Of a stretch of 64,000 nucleotides of DNA, positions 7,740-16,855 are shown piece after piece. The stretch covers positions 310,001-374,000 of the forward strand of contig OZ252012.1 in assembly GCA_965247395.1 (NCBI GenBank), written 5' to 3'. Position 1 is the first letter of the stretch. Every line of letters starts with the position of its first letter. Origin of the DNA: CAYRJD01 sp965247395 (lineage in GTDB: Bacteria; Actinomycetota; Acidimicrobiia; Acidimicrobiales; Poriferisodalaceae). The notes under the pieces are model-generated. The model made no database searches. It was not told the DNA's origin and worked only from the letters and a program-made list of their open reading frames with translations. Made by a program: the position numbers and the translations under genes.

Positions 7740-8987
7740 GTGAACGAAAAAGCGGTCCAGTCTGCGAAAGCCCGGTCATCGAAAACCCAGCCTGGGCGTG
7801 ACGGGTCAAAGCGTGATGGGCCTACCTATGAGTGGCCCACCTATGAGTGGATCGACACCGCCGCTGGTTTCGACAAGTTCCTAACTTTTCTAGCTGGTGT
7901 AGATCGCATTGCCGTTGACACGGAGTTTCACAGTGAGCGCACTTACTGGCCTGCGCTTGCGTTAGTGCAGATAGCTGCAGGCAAACGAGTCGTGTTGATA
8001 GATCCTCTAAAGGTTGACGTGTCCGGATTGGCAAAGGTAATCACCGGTGATGTGGTGACCATTATGCACGCCAGTGAAGCGGACTTGGAGATGCTTTACA
8101 ACGCCTGTGGGTCTATTCCTAAGCAGCTAATCGACGTGCAGATCATGGCTGGTTTTGCCGGTATGTCAACGCCGTCTCTGAGCGCGCTTGCTGCCGCCTT
8201 TACAGAAAATCGCATCAGCAAGGGTGACCGCTTAGCTAACTGGCTGAAGCGTCCGCTGACGGAGGCGCAATGCCGATACGCAGCCAACGACGTGACCTTT
8301 TTGTTTGAGATCACCGATCGACTTATTGAGAAGCTACGAAAGAACGGCCGCCTGAAGTGGGCGTTAGACGAGTGTGAGCTAGCCCGCAAAAAACCGCCTG
8401 AGCTGATTGACCCGGAGCTGGCTTGGTTCAAGGTCAAGCCTGCGCGCCAGCTAAGAGGTCAAGCCAGAGCAGTGGTCAGTCAGCTGGCGGCTTGGCGTGA
8501 GCTCACGGCTCGCAAACGAAACATCCCGCCACGCTTCGTGCTCAACGATTTGGCGATGGTTTCCATAGCGCAGCGCTCGCCGAAGAACGCGGGCGATCTG
8601 AAGTCAGTGCGAGGGGTGCAAGGGCAGTCTTTAGGAAAGTCAAACGAGGCCAGCGTCTTAGATACGGTGCGGCGCGGGCTGGCGATGCAGCCAGCAGACG
8701 TTCGCCAGCCACCGTCGACCGGTAATCAACCGCTGGCTAGCAATCTGCGCGCTGCTGTGGGTTTAGTTATCGCTTGGCTCAGCAATGTCGCACACCGAGA
8801 AGACTTGGATCCAGCTCTGTTAGCTACACGCAGCGACGTTGAACTGCTTTTGCAAGGCAATAATGCGAGCCGACTGATGAACGGCTGGCGGTCAGAGTTG
8901 ATCGGCGAAACCGTGGCTGAATTATTGGCCGGGCGCGTCGGCATTGCTTTCGATGAGAGCAAAGGGCTGCGAGTAATAAAAGCGTGA
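7740..8987 (+). CDS. rnd: ribonuclease D
   Basis: A DEDDy 3'-5' exonuclease followed by an HRDC domain. Motif Exo I is VDTEFHSERTYWP (Asp and Glu ligands), Exo II is MHASEADLEML, and Exo III is YAANDVTFLFEI with the catalytic Tyr. The HRDC domain follows (LAAWRELTARKRNIPPRFVL). Actinobacterial RNase D proteins of about 410 residues have this layout and take part in tRNA and rRNA 3' trimming. The first 35 residues are basic and Ser/Gly-rich and probably disordered. GTG at 7740 is the chosen start. Confidence 0.88.
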   Translation: MNEKAVQSAKARSSKTQPGRDGSKRDGPTYEWPTYEWIDTAAGFDKFLTFLAGVDRIAVDTEFHSERTYWPALALVQIAAGKRVVLIDPLKVDVSGLAKVITGDVVTIMHASEADLEMLYNACGSIPKQLIDVQIMAGFAGMSTPSLSALAAAFTENRISKGDRLANWLKRPLTEAQCRYAANDVTFLFEITDRLIEKLRKNGRLKWALDECELARKKPPELIDPELAWFKVKPARQLRGQARAVVSQLAAWRELTARKRNIPPRFVLNDLAMVSIAQRSPKNAGDLKSVRGVQGQSLGKSNEASVLDTVRRGLAMQPADVRQPPSTGNQPLASNLRAAVGLVIAWLSNVAHREDLDPALLATRSDVELLLQGNNASRLMNGWRSELIGETVAELLAGRVGIAFDESKGLRVIKA

Positions 8988-9105
8988 AACGGCGCAGCTA
9001 ATCCACTAGCCTTGACCTAGCCCACTAGCCTTGGCCTAGCGCCGACTGGCCCGGAGATTTGCCCGGCCGTGTGGCACGGCAGAGTTAATTTCGAGGGAGC
9101 TCGCT

Positions 9106-9402
9106 GTGAAGAAAGGCCGCCATCGCCGTTACGAAGAGGCTCGCAAGTTTCACCGTGACAGCGCGTCTCAGTTTGATATTGAGGATTATGATTTTGAGGC
9201 CACGGACGGCTTCGGCGGCATCCTTAAGTCAATCGATGAGTCCGACGAGGATGGTGGTGATGACGACTCCGAAGAGGAGTACGAAGACCTTGCCAAAAAA
9301 TACGATCCGGACAGCGACCTGCTGGGCGAAGAAGCGCCAGACAGCGAAGCTTCAGACGGCAAAGTCTCAGATAGCGAAACAACTTCTGACACTTCTCTCT
9401 AG
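9106..9402 (+). CDS. small highly acidic protein, function unknown
   Basis: A GTG start with a strong upstream GAGGGAG encodes 98 residues: a basic head (KKGRHRRYEEARK) followed by an almost purely acidic, Asp/Glu/Ser-rich tail. No domain is recognised. The strong ribosome binding site supports a real gene. The charge pattern suggests a disordered protein able to bind nucleic acid or a basic partner, but that is inference only. Confidence 0.6.
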   Translation: MKKGRHRRYEEARKFHRDSASQFDIEDYDFEATDGFGGILKSIDESDEDGGDDDSEEEYEDLAKKYDPDSDLLGEEAPDSEASDGKVSDSETTSDTSL

Positions 9403-9559
9403 GGACCTGGCTAGGGCTAGAGACCTCACCAGTGGCACTGCGATTCAGCTAAGCACGCCTCTGCTAACTCCGCCACAGCCGGCACGTTTCAGCTAGCGCG
9501 AATACCTACGTAGCTGTGGCCTCGACCCGGATGAGCAACTACCCAGATGAGTAGCCCAG

Positions 9560-11014
9560 ATGGGTAGCAAAGTCCCCGATTGGCAACAGCAGGACGCACA
9601 ACTACTGAGTGATCTGACGGCAGTGCTCGGCGAGCGAGCGCGAGCCGACACCATGGAGCTGAACCTTTACGGGCGTGATAGCTCCGCACTAAGCGGTGAA
9701 GCCGCTGCGGTGTGTTTGCCACAAACCACGTCAGAAGTAGCCGAGATCGTGCGCGTTTGTTGCAAACATCAGCGCCCGTTCATGGCGCGTGGCTCAGGCA
9801 CGGGACTGGCTGGCGGTGCGGTACCGACCGGGCGCCCGGTGGTCATTGCCACCTCCAAGATGAATCAAATCGGTGAGGTAAACCTTGACGATCGCATCGC
9901 CTGGGTTCAGCCCGGGGTGCTAAACCTCGATCTCAGCCGGGCTCTAACACCATACGGAATGCATTTCGCGCCTGATCCGTCCAGCCAGCAGGTCTGTTCG
10001 TTGGGTGGAAACGTCGCCAACAACAGCGGCGGTCCGCACTGTTTGGCCTACGGGGTTACCACCGCTCATGTGGCTGCGATAGAGGTGGTTTTACCGAGCG
10101 GTGAGGTAACAGTGCTGGGCGGCTTAGGGGCGGACACACCTGGCTATGACTTGCGTGGATTGTTCATCGGCTCCGAAGGAACGTTGGGCATCGCAACGAA
10201 TATCGCTGTGCGGTTAACGCCAAACCCGGAGGATGTCCGCACGCTGCTTATCGATTTCGAAGATGTAACCGAAGCCGCCGCTACGGTCACAGCGATCATT
10301 GCGGCAGGTTTGGTGCCAGCCGCATTAGAGATGATGGACCAGCGCGCGGTAGAGATAGTCGAAGCCTTCGTGCACGCGGGCTACTCAACCGACGCTGCGG
10401 CGGTCCTGCTGGTGGAACTGGACGGGCTCGCCGGAGGCGTAGAGGCCGGAGTAAAGGTGGTGACCAAAGCCGCAGAGCAACATCACGCAACCAATGTGCG
10501 AGTAGCAGCCGATGATGAAGAACGAGCGCTGCTTTGGAAGGGTCGCAAGAACGCTTTTGGCGCTGTGGCGCGCATCCGTCCTGACTATTACCTGCACGAC
10601 ACCGTCGTGCCTCGCGCAAAGTTGGTCAGTGTTTTGGAAAAGGTTTACGCCATCGCTGACGCGTACGACCTGATAGCGGTGAATGTGTTTCACGCTGGCG
10701 ACGGCAATCTGCACCCGATCTTGGCCTATGACGCACGAGAGCCCGGAGTGATGGAGCGAGTGCATAGCGCGGGTAGAGAGATCATTGCCGCATCCATCGA
10801 AGCGGGCGGAGTGCTCAGCGGTGAGCACGGGATCGGCTTAGAAAAGCGCGACTACATGTCTATGTTGTTCAGTGCCCACGACATGGCCACACAAGACAGC
10901 GTGCGAGAGGTGTTTGACCCAGAAGGGTTGGCGAACCCGTTGAAGGTGATCCCGTCCGGCTCGCGCTGTAGCGACTCATTCGGACAGAACGTGCCAGAAG
11001 GGGTTTGGGTGTAA
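9560..11014 (+). CDS. glcD: glycolate oxidase subunit GlcD (FAD-linked oxidase)
   Basis: The 484-residue flavoprotein carries the PCMH-type FAD domain (ARGSGTGLAGGAVP, then LGGNVANNSGGPHC) and a C-terminal domain ending in the VFHAGDGNLHP motif and SGEHGIGLEKRDYM. It oxidises glycolate to glyoxylate as part of a GlcDEF complex. It is followed directly by glcE (3 bp gap) and glcF (overlap), so the three form one operon. An ATG at 9547 just upstream runs into a stop after six codons, so 9560 is the start. Confidence 0.9.
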   Translation: MGSKVPDWQQQDAQLLSDLTAVLGERARADTMELNLYGRDSSALSGEAAAVCLPQTTSEVAEIVRVCCKHQRPFMARGSGTGLAGGAVPTGRPVVIATSKMNQIGEVNLDDRIAWVQPGVLNLDLSRALTPYGMHFAPDPSSQQVCSLGGNVANNSGGPHCLAYGVTTAHVAAIEVVLPSGEVTVLGGLGADTPGYDLRGLFIGSEGTLGIATNIAVRLTPNPEDVRTLLIDFEDVTEAAATVTAIIAAGLVPAALEMMDQRAVEIVEAFVHAGYSTDAAAVLLVELDGLAGGVEAGVKVVTKAAEQHHATNVRVAADDEERALLWKGRKNAFGAVARIRPDYYLHDTVVPRAKLVSVLEKVYAIADAYDLIAVNVFHAGDGNLHPILAYDAREPGVMERVHSAGREIIAASIEAGGVLSGEHGIGLEKRDYMSMLFSAHDMATQDSVREVFDPEGLANPLKVIPSGSRCSDSFGQNVPEGVWV

Positions 11015-11017
11015 GCG

Positions 11018-12106
11018 GTGGTTAGCGAGCATGTAACTGCGAGCACCGCCGAACCACCGCTGCGGGCTGACTCGATCCCCGCCGAAGTCCTACGCTTCGC
11101 CGCCGAAGTTGGCGCTGAGGGGCCCGTGACGGTGATAGGTGGCGGCACGCACACCGCACTTGCTGGTGTCGTACTTGCTAGTTCGTCAGCCAATAGCAGC
11201 TCAACTGGCCAGTCAACCAGCGAAGCTCGCAAGGTGCGTGCTCCGGCTGGTGTGTGGGAATACGAGCCGTCAGAGATGACGGTGCGCTGCGGAGCGGGCA
11301 CAACCTTGGCCGAGCTTGATGCGGTGCTGACTCCTAGCGGTCAGATGGTGCCATTTGATGCCAGCGGTCAAGCAACCGTCGGTGGGGTGTTGGCTACCGG
11401 GATAAGCGGTTATCGCCGCTTGCGTTACGGCCATGTGCGAGATTTGGTGTTGCAAACACGTCACGTTGACCACGCTGGCCAGGTGGTTACTGCGGGTGGG
11501 CCGACGGTTAAGAACGTGTCTGGTTATGACCTGAGCCGCTTACTGGTGGGGTCGTGGGGAACTCTGGGGTTTCTAGCCGAGGTAATCCTGCGCTGTTTGC
11601 CGATGCCAACTGCTTCGCAGTGGTTAGTGGGTAATGCAGACCCGTTTGAAGTACGCGACATGCTTTATCGGCCCTCCAGCATTTTGTGGGACGGCAGCAC
11701 AACCTGGGTGCTGCTCGAAGGTCACCCAGACGATGTCGCGAGCGAAGCCAAGAAGCTGGTGGAGAGCCCGTTGCATTTGCAACCAGCCGAGCAACCATCG
11801 GCGCTAGGGGAGTGGCTGAATGAATGGCAAAGCGCACCCAGGCGAGTGTCACTGCGCCCAAGTGAATTACGCAACTTGCCAGCAAATTCACCACCCACCG
11901 GATCCGCAGAATGGCTAGCCGAAGTTGGCGTTGGCGTAGCGCGTTTTCGCGGTGACTGGTCGGCGAGTACCACAAGCAACCCCAGCCTCACTGCTGGCGG
12001 TCTCACTGCATCTGGTCTCCCGACTGCCAACACAACGCTGATGCAATCAATAAAGCAACGACTAGACCCCAGCGGTCGCCTCAACCCAGGAGTGCAACCG
12101 TGGTGA
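11018..12106 (+). CDS. glcE: glycolate oxidase subunit GlcE (FAD-binding)
   Basis: Second flavin-binding subunit of glycolate oxidase. It keeps the FAD-domain core (GGGTHTALAG, TVGGVLATGISGYRR, GPTVKNVSGYDLSRL) but lacks the large C-terminal catalytic domain of GlcD, as GlcE proteins do. A Ser/Thr/Asn-rich stretch (SSSANSSSTGQSTSEA) interrupts the N-terminal FAD domain around residues 50-65 and is not typical. Start is GTG 11018, 3 bp after the glcD stop. Confidence 0.85.
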   Translation: MVSEHVTASTAEPPLRADSIPAEVLRFAAEVGAEGPVTVIGGGTHTALAGVVLASSSANSSSTGQSTSEARKVRAPAGVWEYEPSEMTVRCGAGTTLAELDAVLTPSGQMVPFDASGQATVGGVLATGISGYRRLRYGHVRDLVLQTRHVDHAGQVVTAGGPTVKNVSGYDLSRLLVGSWGTLGFLAEVILRCLPMPTASQWLVGNADPFEVRDMLYRPSSILWDGSTTWVLLEGHPDDVASEAKKLVESPLHLQPAEQPSALGEWLNEWQSAPRRVSLRPSELRNLPANSPPTGSAEWLAEVGVGVARFRGDWSASTTSNPSLTAGGLTASGLPTANTTLMQSIKQRLDPSGRLNPGVQPW

Positions 12107-13344
12107 CCCCAGTTAGCAACCCAACAAGCACTCTGTCGAACACACCACCGAGCGTTCCACCGGCTGGCACATTCGCACTAGAGCTAGATCTGAACGAAGA
12201 TCATCTGGTCTCTTGTGTGGCTTGCGGCATGTGCTTGCCGCACTGCCCAACGTTCCGAGTTAGTGGCGAAGAATCAGCCTCCCCACGTGGCCGCATCGCG
12301 CTAATGCAACAGGTGTCCGAGCAGGGCTACGCAGACAAGCACTTCACCGAGTTCATGGATGCCTGTATCCAGTGCCGCGGCTGCGAAACGGCCTGCCCGG
12401 CAGGCGTCAACTACGGCGAACTAATGGAAGAGACTCGCTCGGCGCTGGCATCGCAGACGCGCTACCAACCCTGGTGGCGTCGCCTGGGCTACAGAGTGTT
12501 AGGGCACCCTCGGCTGCTAGCGACAGCGTCACGAGCGCTAGCTGTCTTGCAACGTCTGTGGTTGGTGCCGCGCCGGTTAGGACTGCCACAGATCCCGCTC
12601 ATCCAACGCAAGCTTCGTCCCACCGGCAACGACGTTTGGCTCTTCACCGGCTGCGTGATGGACGCCTGGATGCGCAACACACACCAGGCCGTAAAGCGAG
12701 TGCTCGAAGCTGCCGGTGCTGGCGTAGCACTGCCGCCGTCGGGTGCTGGGTGCTGCGGTGCGCTTCACGTACATGCCGGGCTAACTAAGGACGCCAAACG
12801 TTTGGCGCAACGAGTGATGTCGGCCATGCCCGGAGACGCACCGATCTTGGTGGACTCGGCCGGTTGCGGAGCCGCCTTGAAGTCCTATGGCTCTTTGTTA
12901 GGCACACCTGCTGCGGCAGCGTTTGTTGAGCGAGTGTTCGATGTGCACGAATGGCTAGCTATGAATCTTGACCAACTGCCTCAGCCCACGCGCGACACGC
13001 AAGCACAGCGCCAAGACGTGGTCGTGGTTGATCCTTGTCATCTGCGCCATGTGCAGCTAGCACACCAGCCAGTTCACAAAGTGCTTGGGCGCTACGTGAA
13101 CGCAATCGCACTCGACGACGACGGTTTGTGTTGCGGCGCAGGCGGTGCCTATTCGGCTCTGCATCCTGACACGGCGAGTGCGATAAGAGATCGCAAGCTA
13201 GAGGCCATTGAGCGCACCGGAAAGAACCTGGTTGCGGCTGCTAATCCTGGCTGCGTTTTACACCTCGCTGCAGCCGGAATAAATATCAAGCATCCGTTGG
13301 AAATAGTTGATGAGATACTTGCGGAACATGCCAACAGAACGTGA
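12100..13344 (+). CDS. glcF: glycolate oxidase iron-sulfur subunit GlcF
   Basis: Electron-transfer subunit. Two 4Fe-4S motifs are visible: C39-x2-C42-x2-C45-x3-C49 and C89-x2-C92-x2-C95-x3-C99. Two CCG domains follow (GAGCCGALHVH with VDSAGCGAALKSYG; DPCHLRHVQ with GLCCGAGGAYS). It overlaps the glcE stop by 7 bp, using a GTG start at 12100 (12103 is a second in-frame GTG). Confidence 0.9.
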   Translation: MVTPVSNPTSTLSNTPPSVPPAGTFALELDLNEDHLVSCVACGMCLPHCPTFRVSGEESASPRGRIALMQQVSEQGYADKHFTEFMDACIQCRGCETACPAGVNYGELMEETRSALASQTRYQPWWRRLGYRVLGHPRLLATASRALAVLQRLWLVPRRLGLPQIPLIQRKLRPTGNDVWLFTGCVMDAWMRNTHQAVKRVLEAAGAGVALPPSGAGCCGALHVHAGLTKDAKRLAQRVMSAMPGDAPILVDSAGCGAALKSYGSLLGTPAAAAFVERVFDVHEWLAMNLDQLPQPTRDTQAQRQDVVVVDPCHLRHVQLAHQPVHKVLGRYVNAIALDDDGLCCGAGGAYSALHPDTASAIRDRKLEAIERTGKNLVAAANPGCVLHLAAAGINIKHPLEIVDEILAEHANRT

Positions 13345-13600
13345 ACAAGCAGGACAAGAAGAAAACCAAGAAATGGCGGCGCTGGCTGAGCGTCTCGAAA
13401 CCATCGGCGAGCGACTAGCTGATCTGGGTATAGAAATACTGCGAGAGGCTGTGGAGCTTGCCGCTGGTGATAGTGAAAACGACCAGGCGCAGACCTCAGC
13501 AAAGATGCCGCCCGCTCTTGCGCAACGCGAAAAGCAGCTAGCTCGCGCCCGGCGAGCAGTGCTAAAAGCCGCCGCAGTGCTGCGTATAGAATCTGGCTAA
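13328..13600 (+). CDS. small helical protein downstream of glcF, function unknown
   Basis: Starting at the ATG at 13328, inside the last 17 bp of glcF, the frame encodes 90 residues rich in Glu, Ala, Leu and Arg with heptad-like spacing, suggesting one or two long helices or a coiled coil. No family recognised. The overlap with glcF suggests cotranscription and coupling. Confidence 0.5.
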   Translation: MPTEREQAGQEENQEMAALAERLETIGERLADLGIEILREAVELAAGDSENDQAQTSAKMPPALAQREKQLARARRAVLKAAAVLRIESG

Positions 13601-13654
13601 CAGCCGAGTCCGGTTAGCAACGCTAGTAGCTAACTAGCTGCGAATAATTTGTCC

Positions 13655-16204
13655 CTAGACGCTTGCGCCCAGCTCAGTTAAAGGAATCAGCTTGCGGTCG
13701 GTCTCGTTGTCAAGTGAACGAGTAACCCGGTTAACCACCTCAGGCACCTTGTCTGCAAGTCCGTATCCGGTTGTCCGTTGAGTGATGCCTCGCCCTAATG
13801 GTTCGGCGATCTCACGAAACTCAAGCTCGGTTAGCCCTTGCCCGTGTTGAGCGCCGGCGGCTCGGCTGATGTTTTCGTCCATCAGCGTGCCACCTAAATC
13901 ATTCACACCCGATTGCAAAACCTGACGTGCACCAGCCTTACCGATCTTCACCCACGACACTTGAATGTTGTCGATGTGGCCGTGATAGGCGATGCGACCA
14001 ACGGCATGCATCAGCAGCGTCTCACGGAAAGTTGGGCCGCGGCGAGCCTTGCGTTGTAGGTAAATCGGGCTAGCCATGTGGACGAACGGCAGAGGCACAA
14101 ACTCGGTGAAGCCGCCCGTGCGTTTTTGCAGATTGCGAGTAGCGATCATATGTTCCGCCCAGTGGAGAGGCTGCTCGACAGACCCAAACATGATCGTCAC
14201 ATTCGAGTGCAAACCCACTGAGTGCGCTGCCTCGTGGCATTCGAGCCATTGTGAGGTGTTGATCTTGTCTGGGCACAAAATCTCTCTGATGTCGTCATGC
14301 AAAATCTCAGCCGCTGTGCCTGGCAGTGATTTCAGTCCTGCAGCCTTTAGGCGTAGCAGGTATTCAGGCAGCTGCTCACCCAAGCGTTTGGCTCCTTCAA
14401 TCACCTCCAGAGCCGTGAAGCCGTGCAGGTGCATTTCGGGCACCACATCGTGTACAGCGCGGCACACATCGATGTAATAGTCGCCGTCAAAGCTGGGGTG
14501 AATGCCACCTTGCAAGGTGACTTCGGTAGCACCTAGTTCGGCCGCCTCGATCACTCTTTCTTGAATATCTGCCAAGGTCAGCATGTAGGGCGTGCCGCGC
14601 AGATTCAGCGACAGCGGACCTTTCGAGAAGCCGCAGAAGCGACACTTGAACGTGCAAACGTTGGTGTAGTTGATGTTGCGGTTGTAAACCCAGCTGACCT
14701 TGTCGCCGTTTACTTGGCGACGCAGATCGTCGGCCAGTTCAGCTACTGCACGTACCTGCGGACCGCGTGCAGAAAACAATGTCACAATCTCGTCGAACCC
14801 GACCTCTTGACCAGCAGCCACACCGTCGAGCACCTCTTGAACAGCACCGACCGATCTTGTTTTGGTCGGATGCAACCCAACCAGCAACGGTGGCGGGTGC
14901 GAACCGCCGGAATACCACTGCGTGCTGTCCTCGTCTGCTACCAGTACGTCCGCGCCAGAACCCGCCTCGATGTTTTCCATCGTGTGTTCAGGTTTCTGGC
15001 TGCCGGGATCGTCGCGCCCGAGTCCTTCAGAGTCGCTGCGATCCATCACGGCAAAACGATTTGTTTGCGCCAGCCACTTGTCCGGGTCAAGCACGAACTC
15101 TGGATAGATAGTCAGCCGCGGAGCCAGCACAAAGCCCGCTTGTTCGGTTACTTCGGCCAGCCGTTCAAACGCAGGCCAGGGCCTCTCAGGGTTGACGTGA
15201 TCAGCGGTGATCGGGGACACTCCGCCCCAGTCATCGATACCGGCCTTGAGCAGACCACCAAAATCGTCTGACAGATTCGGCGGCGCTTGCAGATGGATAT
15301 CGGCAGGCAAGATCAGGCGCGCCAGTGCAATTGCCTGGGCGTACTCATCCGGCGGGCAGGCCGGTGACTTGTGCATCGCGGTACCCACCTTCGGCAAGAA
15401 GTTTTGAACGATCACTTCTTGCACGTGACCCCAGCGCTGATGGCTGTTCGCGATGGCGACCAGAGCCTCAATGCGGTCGGTTAGAGATTCACCGATGCCT
15501 ACCAAGATGCCTGTGGTAAACGGAATCTGCAGCTCTCCGGCTGCTTCCAAGGTGGCTAGTCGCCGGTCAGCGGTTTTGTCGGGCGAGCCACGATGGCAGT
15601 CCAGGTCGTCGTTTAACGACTCCAACATCATCCCTTGGCTGGGGCTTACCTCTCGCAAGCGAGATAGCTCTTCGGCATACAAAGCACCCGCGTTGGCGTG
15701 AGGTAGCAAGCCGGTTTCGTCACGCACTTGGCCGCAAACGTCCACCAGATAGTCGATGGTGGTTTCGTAGCCGTGCGCGGTCAACCATTCGGCCGCGATG
15801 GGATAGCGCAACTCGGGTCGCTCACCCAGAGTAAAAAGCGCCTCGTGGCAGCCTTGACTGGCTCCTGCGTCGGCTATGGCCAGAACCTCTTCGGGCGACA
15901 GGTACGGGCTTTCAAGGCGAGCAGGCGGCTGCGCGAATGTGCAGTAGCCGCACAGGTCGCGACACAGCATCGTCAGCGGGATGAACACCTTCGGGCTGTA
16001 GGTGATGCGGTTGCCGAACGCCCGATCTCGCACGTCGGTCGCCCTGGTTAGCAGCTCGCTTAGCGGCAGGGCTGCTAACTCGTTTGTTAGCTCTGCGGCA
16101 CGAGCCTTACGTTGCTCAAGCGTTAGCGGCGCTGTTGCTGCTGGCTTGGTTGCTGGCATTGCTGATTCGGTTTGTGATTTGGTTTGTGCCATTTTTTGTG
16201 TCAT
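13655..16204 (-). CDS. fbiC: FO synthase, CofG-CofH fusion (coenzyme F420 biosynthesis)
   Basis: An 849-residue protein with two radical-SAM domains. The CofG half has its cluster motif at C81-x3-C85-x2-C88 (CRDLCGYC) and the CofH half at about C517-x3-C521-x2-C524 (CTFKCRFC). Together they make 7,8-didemethyl-8-hydroxy-5-deazariboflavin (FO), the chromophore of F420, from tyrosine and a pyrimidine of the riboflavin pathway. The fused form is the actinobacterial arrangement. The F420-dependent reductase gene at 21847 gives a likely use for the cofactor in this genome. Confidence 0.95.
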   Translation of the reverse strand: MTQKMAQTKSQTESAMPATKPAATAPLTLEQRKARAAELTNELAALPLSELLTRATDVRDRAFGNRITYSPKVFIPLTMLCRDLCGYCTFAQPPARLESPYLSPEEVLAIADAGASQGCHEALFTLGERPELRYPIAAEWLTAHGYETTIDYLVDVCGQVRDETGLLPHANAGALYAEELSRLREVSPSQGMMLESLNDDLDCHRGSPDKTADRRLATLEAAGELQIPFTTGILVGIGESLTDRIEALVAIANSHQRWGHVQEVIVQNFLPKVGTAMHKSPACPPDEYAQAIALARLILPADIHLQAPPNLSDDFGGLLKAGIDDWGGVSPITADHVNPERPWPAFERLAEVTEQAGFVLAPRLTIYPEFVLDPDKWLAQTNRFAVMDRSDSEGLGRDDPGSQKPEHTMENIEAGSGADVLVADEDSTQWYSGGSHPPPLLVGLHPTKTRSVGAVQEVLDGVAAGQEVGFDEIVTLFSARGPQVRAVAELADDLRRQVNGDKVSWVYNRNINYTNVCTFKCRFCGFSKGPLSLNLRGTPYMLTLADIQERVIEAAELGATEVTLQGGIHPSFDGDYYIDVCRAVHDVVPEMHLHGFTALEVIEGAKRLGEQLPEYLLRLKAAGLKSLPGTAAEILHDDIREILCPDKINTSQWLECHEAAHSVGLHSNVTIMFGSVEQPLHWAEHMIATRNLQKRTGGFTEFVPLPFVHMASPIYLQRKARRGPTFRETLLMHAVGRIAYHGHIDNIQVSWVKIGKAGARQVLQSGVNDLGGTLMDENISRAAGAQHGQGLTELEFREIAEPLGRGITQRTTGYGLADKVPEVVNRVTRSLDNETDRKLIPLTELGASV

Positions 16205-16269
16205 TTGGGGTCTCCCCTATTTCTGCTGGGTGGTAGGTTCTGGCTGGGCTTGCGTTATTTGGGCTTGTG

Positions 16270-16779
16270 TTAGATAGTCGGGTTGGTCGTCGTGTTTCGG
16301 CTGCGAATCTGAGTGGGCGAAACCAACTCGTCGCAGGCGGGGCAGCGAGTCAGCTGCTCAAGTGCGGTACCACAAGAGGCGTGAACCAGCACCGTGGGAG
16401 GCTCTCCTTCGTTGCACCACTGGTCGCCCCAACGCATTAACGCCAGCAAGCTGGGGGACAGGTCGCGTCCCTTCTCGGTGAGCACATACTCATAACGCAC
16501 CGGACGCTCTTGGTAAGGGACACGCTCAACGATGTCCGCTTCGGTTAGGCGTGTTAAGCGATCTGACAGCAGGTTGCGGGCGATGTCTAGATCGGTTTGC
16601 AGCTGGCTGAAGCGCCGCACTCCACGAAACAGGTCGCGCAAGATGAGCAACATCCAACGATCACCGACCAGATCAAGCGTTCGCTGAATGGAGCAAGCCT
16701 CGGGTTTGTCGATGGCAACCGGTTTCACCGTGGATCCCGCAGCCGATCCGGTAATCGTTTCAGCTATCGCACTCATCAC
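16270..16779 (-). CDS. HxlR-family winged-helix transcriptional regulator
   Basis: The 169-residue protein shows the HxlR pattern: CSIQRTLDLVGDRWMLLILRDLF, then GVRRFSQLQTDLDIARNLLSDRL and a wing region with RYEYVLTEKGRDLSP. The C-terminal part has a possible zinc-ribbon (CGTALEQLTRCPAC). Targets unknown. It sits between tal and fbiC on the same strand, so either neighbour may be under its control. Confidence 0.85.
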   Translation of the reverse strand: MMSAIAETITGSAAGSTVKPVAIDKPEACSIQRTLDLVGDRWMLLILRDLFRGVRRFSQLQTDLDIARNLLSDRLTRLTEADIVERVPYQERPVRYEYVLTEKGRDLSPSLLALMRWGDQWCNEGEPPTVLVHASCGTALEQLTRCPACDELVSPTQIRSRNTTTNPTI

Positions 16780-16855
16780 CGCAGCACTTTAGACCAGTCG
16801 GTAGCAAAATGCAACTAACTTGCTTGCAAATTGAAACCGACTAAGCCGGGCCGGG

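Noticed and set aside
14561..15271. 236-codon plus-strand frame opposite fbiC
   Set aside because: Antisense shadow of a strongly conserved radical-SAM fusion protein.
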